Below are positions 25,697 through 32,849 of a stretch of DNA of 64,000 bases, in pieces. A program made the position numbers and the translations under genes. This DNA is from CAZXFA01 sp964640085 (GTDB lineage: Bacteria; Actinomycetota; UBA4738; HRBIN12). The notes under the pieces were generated by a model. The model made no database searches and had not been told where the DNA came from. It was given only the letters and a program-made list of their open reading frames with translations. The stretch's first letter is position 1. Every line of letters begins with the position of its first letter. The stretch covers positions 45,195 through 109,194 of the forward strand of contig CAZXFA010000007.1 of assembly GCA_964640085.1 (NCBI GenBank), in the 5' to 3' direction.

Positions 25697-25755
25697 TACG
25701 GGGAAGATCACGCTCGTACGGGGAAGATCGCGCGTACGGGGAAGATCGCGCTCCG
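25697..25755. repeat. Three tandem copies of TACGGGGAAGATCRCGC
   Basis: Units begin at 25697, 25717 and 25735 (20, 18 and 21 bases), differing mostly in their last bases. They lie in the ~265-base divergent gap between the second phosphofructokinase and a small membrane protein. They could be regulator-binding sites or slippage products; no function is assigned. Confidence 0.7.
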
Positions 25756-25851
25756 AACGGTAACGCTCCCGGTCGGCCTGGCGGCGCCGCCCATCGCCCG
25801 CGATCTCCCGGAGCTGTGACGAGGGGGTCCGTTCCGCCGATGCCGTCGGGG

Positions 25852-25857
25852 TACCAT
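25852..25857 (+). promoter_or_regulatory. -10 box TACCAT, leaderless type
   Basis: TACCAT ends 6 bases before the GTG of the small membrane protein gene. Confidence 0.4.
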
Positions 25858-25863
25858 GGGGTC

Positions 25864-26001
25864 GTGCTCGCCGCGTGGGGTCTGCTCGAGTGGACGTTCC
25901 TCCTGATCCTCGCGGGGCTGACCGGCGCCGTGGGGCTCGCGTTCCTGTACATGGTGGTGTCGCTGTTCACGAACCCCGGTCGGCGCAAGCGCTCCACCTG
26001 A
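25864..26001 (+). CDS. Small single-pass membrane protein (45 aa)
   Basis: 45 residues: a hydrophobic helix of about 25 residues (WTFLLILAGLTGAVGLAFLY) followed by VVSLFTNPGRRKRST, a short positively charged cytoplasmic tail. No family recognised. The GTG at 25864 directly follows a TACCAT box; an in-frame ATG at 25840 would add 8 residues. It ends 7 bases before the esterase gene and is probably co-transcribed with it. Confidence 0.55.
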   Translation: MLAAWGLLEWTFLLILAGLTGAVGLAFLYMVVSLFTNPGRRKRST

Positions 26002-26008
26002 CCTCAGC

Positions 26009-26767
26009 GTGAGAGAGCCGACGGTCCGCCCTGGCGCGGAGCCCTTCTCGTACCCGCGCGGTCCGATCGGGATCCTGATGGTCCACGGGTTCACCGGCTC
26101 CCCCGCCTCCCTCCGTCCGATCGGCGAGTGGCTGGCCGAACGAGGGCTCTCGGTCGAGGGCATCCGGCTCCCGGGTCACGGAACCGACCTGGAGGACCTG
26201 CGGCAACGCCGGTGGACGGAGTGGATCGAGGAGGCCGGACACGGCCTGGACGCTCTGCGCGACCGATGCCGGACCGTGGTGGCCTTCGGGCAGTCGATGG
26301 GCGCCTCGGTGGCGCTCCAGCTCACGGTCTCCCGCCCCCACGACGTAGCCGGCCTCGCCCTGTCCAGCCCGTACGTGTTCGATGCGCGGCACCTCCTCAT
26401 CCCGGTCGGCCGACGGCTCTTGCGCACCGTCCCCGGGATCGCGAACGACATCGCGGCGCCCGGACGCGACGAGATCGCCTACGATCGGATGCCGGTCCCC
26501 GCGATCGTCGAGATGGCCGCGCTGATGCGCCTGGTCCGACGGGAGCTCCCCGACATCCGGCATCCAGTGATCGTGTTCGCACCGGGGGCCGACCACGTGA
26601 TCGCGCGATCGAACCCACGCCGCCTGCTCGCGAGGATCGGCTCGGTGCGCACGGAGCTGGTTCACTGCCGGCGCTCGTACCACGTCATCACGCTGGACCA
26701 CGACGCCGAGACCGTCCGCCAGCGGGTCCTCGGGTTCGCGCGGGAGCTGGACGCCGAGGGCGGCTAG
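26009..26767 (+). CDS. Alpha/beta hydrolase, carboxylesterase/monoacylglycerol-lipase type
   Basis: 252 residues. The oxyanion HGFTGSP (~25-31), nucleophile elbow GQSMG, Asp in PGADHVI and His in SYHVITLDHD form the catalytic set of Est30-like carboxylesterases. No signal peptide, so cytosolic. Substrate not predictable beyond short or medium acyl esters. The GTG start follows the small membrane protein; the stop shares the CTAG at 26764-26767 with the convergent ferritin gene. Confidence 0.85.
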   Translation: MREPTVRPGAEPFSYPRGPIGILMVHGFTGSPASLRPIGEWLAERGLSVEGIRLPGHGTDLEDLRQRRWTEWIEEAGHGLDALRDRCRTVVAFGQSMGASVALQLTVSRPHDVAGLALSSPYVFDARHLLIPVGRRLLRTVPGIANDIAAPGRDEIAYDRMPVPAIVEMAALMRLVRRELPDIRHPVIVFAPGADHVIARSNPRRLLARIGSVRTELVHCRRSYHVITLDHDAETVRQRVLGFARELDAEGG

Positions 26768-27264
26768 CCCGAACCGGGTCGGCGGGCCCCGAGCTCCCGA
26801 TCGAGCATCAGCGTCGACGCGGGATCCCCCGCGAGCGCGGAGAGGGCCTGGACGATGTCGGCCGCCTGCTTCTCTTCCTCCACCTGTTCCTCCACGAACC
26901 ATTGGAGGAAGACCTGGCTGGCGTAGTCGCCACGCTCGACGGCCATGCCGTACAGCCCGTCGATCATGGCCGTGACCTCGCGCTCGTGCACCAGGGTCCG
27001 CTCGAACGCTTCCAGCACGGAGCCGAACGCGGTTGGGGGGGCGTCGATCGCCTTCAGATGTACGCGGCCCCCGCGATCGACGATGTGACCGAAGAACCGC
27101 ATCGCGTGGTCCCGCTCCTCCTCGGCCTGGAGGCGGAACCAGTGCGCGAACCCCGGCAGGTTCTCGGACTCGCAGAACGCGGACATCGCCAGGTACAGGT
27201 GCGACGAGTACAGCTCCGCACCGATCTGGGCGTTCATCGCCTCCTCGAGCTCCGGCGCGAGCAT
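26764..27264 (-). CDS. ftnA: Ferritin (non-haem, FtnA-like)
   Basis: 166 residues, four-helix bundle. Diiron-site residues are visible in NAQIGAELYSSHLY (Glu, Tyr), LQAEEERDHAMRF (Glu, His) and FLQWFVEEQVEEEKQ (Glu pair, Gln). No haem-ligand Met as in bacterioferritin was identified. It oxidises Fe(II) and stores iron in a 24-mer shell. Length fits the family. TAG stop within the CTAG shared with the esterase gene. Confidence 0.93.
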   Translation of the reverse strand: MLAPELEEAMNAQIGAELYSSHLYLAMSAFCESENLPGFAHWFRLQAEEERDHAMRFFGHIVDRGGRVHLKAIDAPPTAFGSVLEAFERTLVHEREVTAMIDGLYGMAVERGDYASQVFLQWFVEEQVEEEKQAADIVQALSALAGDPASTLMLDRELGARRPGSG

Positions 27265-27300
27265 CGTCCTCCTCCTTCCCCTCGGATGCCTTCGTCCACC

Positions 27301-27987
27301 CTACCCGGGCTCGGGGAGGTCGAGCTCCACGACCAGCGGCAGGTGGTCAGAGGCCGAACGCACGTCCGCGTCGGCCGGCACGAGCGCATGGACCACGCGG
27401 ATCCCCTCGGTGAGGAACAGGTAATCGATCCGCGCCGTGGGATCGTCCGACGGGAAGGTCTCCCCAGTCAGGTCGCCGCCCAGGGGCCAGGCGTCCCAGA
27501 ACCGACGGGAGAGGAACGAGGCCGCTGGCCGGTCGGGGGTCTCGTTCAGGTCCCCGCCCAGCAGGGTGGGCCCGTCCAGCCCCCGCACCGCATCGGCGAG
27601 GTGCTCGGCGTGACGGCGGCGCTCCTCGGACCGCAACCCCAGATGGACCGAGACCGCCCACAGCCGGTACCCGCTGCGACCCACCGAGGCCACCAGGGCC
27701 CCGCGCGGGTACCAGGGGGCCGAGCCCGGGAACCGCAGCAACCGTCGGCGGACGATCCGCCACGGGGGGCGGACGAGCACCGCGTTGGGGACCCGCCGTC
27801 GGAGGGGCGACGGGGGGTCGACAGCCGCCTCGAACGCGACGCTGCGCACGAACCGACGCAAGCGCCGCCGCGGACCCGTCTCGTTCAACAGCAGCACGTC
27901 CGGGACGAACCGCTCGACGACCTGCCCCAGGCGCTCGGGCCCCTCACGGAAGCCACGCACGTTGTGGACGATCACCCGCAGCCGCAC
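27301..27987 (-). CDS. Endonuclease/exonuclease/phosphatase (EEP) family hydrolase
   Basis: 228 residues. Motifs in order: HNVRG (Asn near the start), LLNETG (metal Glu), VSVHLGL (His), GGDLNETP (Asp/Asn), ARIDYLF and ASDHLPLV (Asp-His pair). This is the DNase I-like metal-dependent phosphodiesterase fold; members act on DNA, lipids or signalling phosphates and the substrate cannot be told from sequence. No signal peptide or membrane anchor. GTG start. Confidence 0.85.
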   Translation of the reverse strand: MRLRVIVHNVRGFREGPERLGQVVERFVPDVLLLNETGPRRRLRRFVRSVAFEAAVDPPSPLRRRVPNAVLVRPPWRIVRRRLLRFPGSAPWYPRGALVASVGRSGYRLWAVSVHLGLRSEERRRHAEHLADAVRGLDGPTLLGGDLNETPDRPAASFLSRRFWDAWPLGGDLTGETFPSDDPTARIDYLFLTEGIRVVHALVPADADVRSASDHLPLVVELDLPEPG

Positions 27988-28028
27988 GGGTCAGGACGCT
28001 ACCGCGGGACCCGAGAGGTCCGCGAGCG

Positions 28029-29342
28029 CTAGGCGAGGACGGGGCCCAGCACCTCGGCCAGCGACGGGGAGCCCGGCAGCACCTCGAGGTCGTACCGGAC
28101 CCGGACCGCCGGCTTGCCGATCTCGATCACGCGCCGCAGGTCGATCGGCGTCCCGACCACCACCAGATCGGCGTCCGCCGCATCGATGATCTTGCGCATC
28201 TCCTCGAGCTGGCCGTCCGAGTACCCCATCGCCGGAAGGACCGGGCCGACGTCGTACCGGCGGAACGTCTCCTCGATGGTGCCGATCGCCCAGGGACGCG
28301 GGTCGACGATCTCGGCCGCCCCGTGCGACCGGGCGGCCACCACCCCGGCGCCGAACTTCATCTCCCCGTGCGTGAGGGTCGGCCCGTCCTCCACGACGAG
28401 GACGCGCTTTCCGGCGATCGCCCGCGGATCGTCCACGATGACCCGGCTGTTCGCGCGCACGATCGTCGCCTGCGGGTTCAGGCGTTCGACCGTGGTCGTC
28501 AGCGCATCAACCTGCTCGGCCGAGGCCGAATCAATCTTGTTGACCACGACGACGTGGGCCATCCGCAGGTTCGCCTCGCCGGGGTGGTACCTCGTCTCGT
28601 GACCGGCGCGCAACGGATCGGCGACCACCACGTGGACATCCGGTCGGAAGAACGGCAGATCGTTGTTCCCGCCGTCCCACAGCAGCACGTCGCACTCTGC
28701 CTGCGCCTGCGCGAGGATCGCGCCGTAGTCGACGCCCGCGTAGATGACCGTCCCGCTCGCGATGTGGGGCTCGTACTCCTCGCGCTCCTCGATCGTGGTG
28801 CGGTACCGGTCCAGGTCCTCCGCGCTCGAGAACCGCTGGACGCGCTGGGCGACCAGGTCCCCGTACGGCATGGGGTGCCGGACCGCGACGACGCGCCTGC
28901 CCGCGTCACGGAGCGCTCCGGCGATCGCCCGCGTCGTCTGGCTCTTGCCCGAGCCGGTCCGTACCGCGCACACGGCGACCACCGGCACGTCCGCCCGGAG
29001 CATCGTGTCGTTCGGGCCGAGGAGCACGAAGTTCGCCCCGGCGGCGAGCGCCTCGCTCGCCTTGTGCATCACGTCCTCGTGGGAGACATCGGAGTAGCTG
29101 AAGACCACGTCCTGCACGTCGAGCTCACCGATCAGGCGGGTCAGATCCTCCTCGTCGTGGATCCGGATCCCGTCCGGGTACCGGGCGCCGGCGAGCTCCG
29201 GTGGGTAGCGGCGGTCGCTGATGAACGGGATCTGGGTGGCGGTGAAGGCCACCACCTCGTACCGGTCGTCGTCGCGGTAGACGACGTTGAAGTTGTGGAA
29301 GTCGCGCCCTGCGGCGCCCATGACCAGGACACGACGCGACAT
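28029..29342 (-). CDS. COG2403 GTPase / cyclic 2,3-diphosphoglycerate synthetase-like
   Basis: 437 residues. N-terminal Rossmann-like domain opening RRVLVMGAAGRDFHNFN, P-loop in RTGSGKSQTTRAIA (~145), VVVNKID for guanine recognition, and a C-terminal domain with TPIDLRRVIEI. Proteins of this type are annotated either as predicted GTPases or as cyclic 2,3-diphosphoglycerate synthetases; the family's bacterial role is unknown. AAGGA precedes the ATG. It is the last gene of the leftward formate dehydrogenase cluster, 70 bases after mobA, which hints at a role in metal or cofactor handling. Confidence 0.75.
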   Translation of the reverse strand: MSRRVLVMGAAGRDFHNFNVVYRDDDRYEVVAFTATQIPFISDRRYPPELAGARYPDGIRIHDEEDLTRLIGELDVQDVVFSYSDVSHEDVMHKASEALAAGANFVLLGPNDTMLRADVPVVAVCAVRTGSGKSQTTRAIAGALRDAGRRVVAVRHPMPYGDLVAQRVQRFSSAEDLDRYRTTIEEREEYEPHIASGTVIYAGVDYGAILAQAQAECDVLLWDGGNNDLPFFRPDVHVVVADPLRAGHETRYHPGEANLRMAHVVVVNKIDSASAEQVDALTTTVERLNPQATIVRANSRVIVDDPRAIAGKRVLVVEDGPTLTHGEMKFGAGVVAARSHGAAEIVDPRPWAIGTIEETFRRYDVGPVLPAMGYSDGQLEEMRKIIDAADADLVVVGTPIDLRRVIEIGKPAVRVRYDLEVLPGSPSLAEVLGPVLA

Positions 29343-29412
29343 GCGGTGGGTCCTTTCCGGAACGGGATCTGATGCGCGGGAGGCCGGACGGCTCCGCTCT
29401 TCGGCAGGCAAT

Positions 29413-30057
29413 CTACCTCGAAGCGTGTCCCGCTGCACCCTGGTCGCGATCGCCTCGCAGGCTCTCGACGTCGCCCGGCTGGTCCACGTCGAGCAACGTC
29501 CGCCGCGAGGGATCCAGGGCGGTCCACGCCGTCTCATCGATCGTCGACACGAGGAGAGCCCCCAGCAGGTCCCGGAGCCGCCGCCCGCCGGAGGCCAGCA
29601 GGGTCCGAGCGACGGCCCTCCCGCGAGCGACACGGATCGCGCACGGCAACGGCCGGAACCGCTCCCCCTCCTGGAGGACCACCGCGTCGACCGGCGTCCC
29701 CGCCGCCACGCGGACCATCTCGCGGAGCACCTCCGGTTCCAGCCAGGGCATGTCGCCCGCCACGACGAGGGCGAGGCTCGTGCGCGCCTCCCCGAGCGCC
29801 GCGGCCATCCCGACGAGGGGTCCTTCACCCTCGACGGGGTCGCGGACGAGACGCACCCGGAGCCCGGCCGGGAGCGGTGGCTCGGGCCCCCGGGGAGCCA
29901 ACACCACGATCACCTCGGCACACGTCTCGGCGAGCCGCAGCACCGGGTGATACAGGAGCGGCATCCCTCGGTACGGCTCCGCGAGCTTGTCGCGACCGAA
30001 ACGGGTGGAGCGACCCCCCGCGAGCACAATCCCCGTGACGGACGGACGGGCGCTCAG
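29413..30057 (-). CDS. mobA: Molybdenum cofactor guanylyltransferase, apparent CTG start
   Basis: 214 residues. VLAGGRSTRFGRDKLAEPYRG is the nucleotide-binding loop of MobA; VAGDMPWLEPEVL holds the magnesium Asp. It attaches GMP to molybdopterin, making the bis-MGD cofactor that the adjacent formate dehydrogenase needs. The gene seems to start at CTG 30057: AAGGA lies 5 bases upstream and CTG overlaps the preceding stop as CTGA, exactly as ATGA and GTGA do elsewhere here. A GTG at 30027 would cut into the first beta-strand and has no ribosome-binding site. Confidence 0.85.
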   Translation of the reverse strand: MSARPSVTGIVLAGGRSTRFGRDKLAEPYRGMPLLYHPVLRLAETCAEVIVVLAPRGPEPPLPAGLRVRLVRDPVEGEGPLVGMAAALGEARTSLALVVAGDMPWLEPEVLREMVRVAAGTPVDAVVLQEGERFRPLPCAIRVARGRAVARTLLASGGRRLRDLLGALLVSTIDETAWTALDPSRRTLLDVDQPGDVESLRGDRDQGAAGHASR

Positions 30058-31010
30058 GGCGATCCTTCGTCGACGAGATGGCGGCGCTGGACGAACTCGA
30101 ACCCGAATCGGCCCTTGATGCACAGGTGCCCCGCGGTGACCGAATGGTCCGACGGCGAGGTGACCTTCACGATGTCGTTGTCCTGCACGTGGACCTCGAG
30201 CTCGCATCCGACCCCGCAGTACGGACAGATCGTGTTCGTCACGGACTGACGGGACTCGTCCCACTCGCCGGCCCTCCGGAGGTCGTACTCGGAGCGGAAC
30301 ATGAGCGCGCCCGTGGGGCACACTCCGATGCAGTTCCCACAGTAGACGCAGGCGGACTCCGGCAGCGGCACGTCGAACTCGGTGGCGATCCGCGCGTCGA
30401 ACCCTCGGCCGGCCACCGCGATCGCGAACGTGTTCTGCGCGTCCACGCCGCAGGCCTCGACGCACTTGTAGCATAGGATGCAGCGGTCGTAGTCGCGGAC
30501 GTACAGGTCGTTGTCCATCTTCACCGGCTGCGCCACGGTCTCCGCCACCGAAGGATCGGGCTCGCGGTGATGGCCGGGCATCCGGGCGTCGCGCTCCCCC
30601 GCCCCCAGCGGCTCCATCCGGGCACCGAATCGCTCGGGATCGGCCCCGTACTCACGCATCCACCGGTGGACGTCCTCGCTCGCGAGGTTCATGTCGACGG
30701 ACGAGCCGAGGAACTCCATCACCAGCCGGCGGGAGTGGCGGACCCGCCCGGTGTCGGTGCGGACCTGCATCCCCGGCTCGGCCCTCCGCGAGCAGGCGGG
30801 CACCAGCGCGCGCGAGCCCTCCACCTCGACCACGCACACCCGGCACGCGTTGACCGGTGTCAGGTTGTCCGCGTAGCAGAGCGTCGGGGTGTCGACGCCG
30901 TCGGCTCGGCACGCGTCCAGGATCGTCGAGCCCTCCGGCACGCGCACGCGCTTCTCGTCGACCTCCAGGTCGATCAGTCGCCGCGGCGCCGCGATGGGGA
31001 CGACGCTCAC
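30054..31010 (-). CDS. Formate dehydrogenase iron-sulfur subunit (N-terminal half of the alpha chain as a separate protein)
   Basis: 318 residues. It has a plant-ferredoxin-type [2Fe-2S] domain (TLCYADNLTPVNACRVCVVEV), a His/Cys NuoG-type cluster region, two [4Fe-4S] motifs (CILCYKCVEACG; CVYCGNCIGVCP) and, at the C-terminus, CPYCGVGC...GHLCIKG, the [4Fe-4S] domain that normally opens the molybdopterin subunit. The catalytic remainder is a separate gene two positions upstream. GTGA overlap with the diaphorase stop, CTGA overlap with mobA. It should wire electrons between the Mo site and the FMN subunit. Confidence 0.87.
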   Translation of the reverse strand: MSVVPIAAPRRLIDLEVDEKRVRVPEGSTILDACRADGVDTPTLCYADNLTPVNACRVCVVEVEGSRALVPACSRRAEPGMQVRTDTGRVRHSRRLVMEFLGSSVDMNLASEDVHRWMREYGADPERFGARMEPLGAGERDARMPGHHREPDPSVAETVAQPVKMDNDLYVRDYDRCILCYKCVEACGVDAQNTFAIAVAGRGFDARIATEFDVPLPESACVYCGNCIGVCPTGALMFRSEYDLRRAGEWDESRQSVTNTICPYCGVGCELEVHVQDNDIVKVTSPSDHSVTAGHLCIKGRFGFEFVQRRHLVDEGSP

Positions 31011-32845
31011 GCGCTCCTCCCGTCGAACACCGACAGCCGATCGATCGCCGATTGCACGGCGCTCGCGGCCGTCTGGCCGAGCCCGCAGATCGAGGCGTCG
31101 CGCATCACCTGCGCGATCTCCCCCAGCAGGCGAATCTCGTCGGCGGGCGAGCCGACGGTGCGGCCCGCGACCAGCCGGTGCAGCGCCTCCTCCTGCCGGA
31201 CTGTGCCCACCCGGCACGGGACGCACTGCCCGCAGGACTCGTCGCGGAAGAAGGCGGCGATCCGCAGGACGATGTCGACCAGATCGACGTCCTCGTCGAA
31301 GACCATCACGACCCCGGATCCGAGCGTGACCCCGGCCTCGCGCGCGCCCTCGAACGACAGCGGCAGGTCCAGGTCGTCGGGGGTGACGAACCCGCCCGCG
31401 GCACCTCCGAGCAGGATCGCCTTCAGCGCCCTCCCGTCGCGGACCCCTCCCGCCAGCTCGAGCAGGTCGCGGAGCGGCGTGCCGCACTCGATCTCGTACA
31501 CGCCCGGCCGTTCGACGCACCCCGAGAGGCAGAACAGGCGGGTGCCCGTCGAGTCGGGGGTGCCGATCTCCGCGTACGCCTCGCCCCCGATCGCGAGGAT
31601 CTCGAGCACGTTCACCAGCGTCTCGACGTTGTTGATCCCGGTCGGCTTGCCGAACAGCCCACGCTCCACCGGGAATGGCGGCTTGTTCCGCGGTTCGCCG
31701 CGGAACCCCTCGATCGAGTTGAACAGCGCGGTCTCCTCCCCGCAGATGTACGCACCGGCGCCCCGACGGATCTCGACGTCGAACGCGAACCCCTCCCCCA
31801 TCACGTCCTCCCCGAGGAACCCGCGCGCCCGTGCTTGCCCGATCGCATGCTCCAGGCGCTCCACGGCGACCGGGTACTCGCCGCGGACGTAGAGGTATCC
31901 CTTCTCGGCGGCCGTCGCGAACCCCGCGATCGTCGACGCCTCAATCACCGCGAACGGATCCGCCTCCATCAGCACGCGGTCCTTGAAGGTGCCCGGCTCG
32001 GACTCGTCGGCGTTGCAGACGAAGAAGTGGGGGCGGACGGGCTGCTTGGCTACCGCTTCCCACTTCACGCCGGTCGGGAAGGCGGCGCCGCCCCGGCCGA
32101 GCAGCTTCGAGTCCCTCACTTCGCGGATCACGCCGTCGGGCCCGATGTCCACCGCCCGCCGGAGCGCGTCGTAACCGCCGTGTGCCCGGTAGTCGTCGAG
32201 CGACGTGGGATCGACGATGCCGACCCGCCGCAGCAGGCGACGTACCCGTGCGGGCTGCGGGCTCGCCGTCTCGGTTCGGCCGGGGAACGCGAACGGCTCG
32301 CCACGGACGAACGGACCGAGGATCTCCATCGACGCGTTCGGGATCTGCGGTTGCGCTCCCTCCCCGGTCGTCTGGAGGAACCCCGCCGGCGCGACGTCGC
32401 ACAGCCCCAGACAAGGGCTGCGCCTCACGCGATCCGCGCGATCGGCCCCCAGGCCGCGGGAGACCCCCTCGATCAGGGGCTCGGCGCCCGTGACCCGGCA
32501 CGCGAGGTCGTCGCAGAGGTGGAGTACCGTCCGCGGCCGCGGCTCGGTGGAGAACAGCGCGTAGAAGCTCGCGACCCCGTAGGCCTCCGCGGGTGGGACG
32601 GTCAGGCGTTGCGAGACGTAGCTCAGCCCGCCCTCGCTGATCCAACCCGCCCGACGCTGCAGCGCGTGCAGGGCGGGCAGTAGCAGGTCGCGCCGACCGC
32701 GCGCCTCCCGTCCCCCGCGCGCGACGTGCCCGTCGAGCTCGGAGCGCTCGCCCCCGACCCAACCCGAGCCCGGCGGTCCGAGGACCTCGTCGACGGCCGC
32801 CCGCTCCTCCTCGGTCGGCGATGCCGACATCAGCCGGAGGTCCAC
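31007..32845 (-). CDS. NADH-linked diaphorase subunit of formate dehydrogenase (NuoE-NuoF fusion)
   Basis: 612 residues. Residues ~1-160 are NuoE-like with four [2Fe-2S] cysteines (LHLCDDLACRV; SPCLGLCDVAP). The rest is NuoF-like: FMN loop GRGGAAFPTGVKWE, NADH region GAGAYICGEETALFNSIEG, and the [4Fe-4S] site ESCGQCVPCRVGT with a fourth Cys in SICGLGQ. Fused E-F chains are found in soluble NAD-dependent formate dehydrogenases. GTG 32845 is 4 bases after the catalytic-subunit stop; ATG 32830 is an alternative. It passes electrons to or from NAD. Confidence 0.9.
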   Translation of the reverse strand: MDLRLMSASPTEEERAAVDEVLGPPGSGWVGGERSELDGHVARGGREARGRRDLLLPALHALQRRAGWISEGGLSYVSQRLTVPPAEAYGVASFYALFSTEPRPRTVLHLCDDLACRVTGAEPLIEGVSRGLGADRADRVRRSPCLGLCDVAPAGFLQTTGEGAQPQIPNASMEILGPFVRGEPFAFPGRTETASPQPARVRRLLRRVGIVDPTSLDDYRAHGGYDALRRAVDIGPDGVIREVRDSKLLGRGGAAFPTGVKWEAVAKQPVRPHFFVCNADESEPGTFKDRVLMEADPFAVIEASTIAGFATAAEKGYLYVRGEYPVAVERLEHAIGQARARGFLGEDVMGEGFAFDVEIRRGAGAYICGEETALFNSIEGFRGEPRNKPPFPVERGLFGKPTGINNVETLVNVLEILAIGGEAYAEIGTPDSTGTRLFCLSGCVERPGVYEIECGTPLRDLLELAGGVRDGRALKAILLGGAAGGFVTPDDLDLPLSFEGAREAGVTLGSGVVMVFDEDVDLVDIVLRIAAFFRDESCGQCVPCRVGTVRQEEALHRLVAGRTVGSPADEIRLLGEIAQVMRDASICGLGQTAASAVQSAIDRLSVFDGRSA

Positions 32846-32849
32846 CGCC

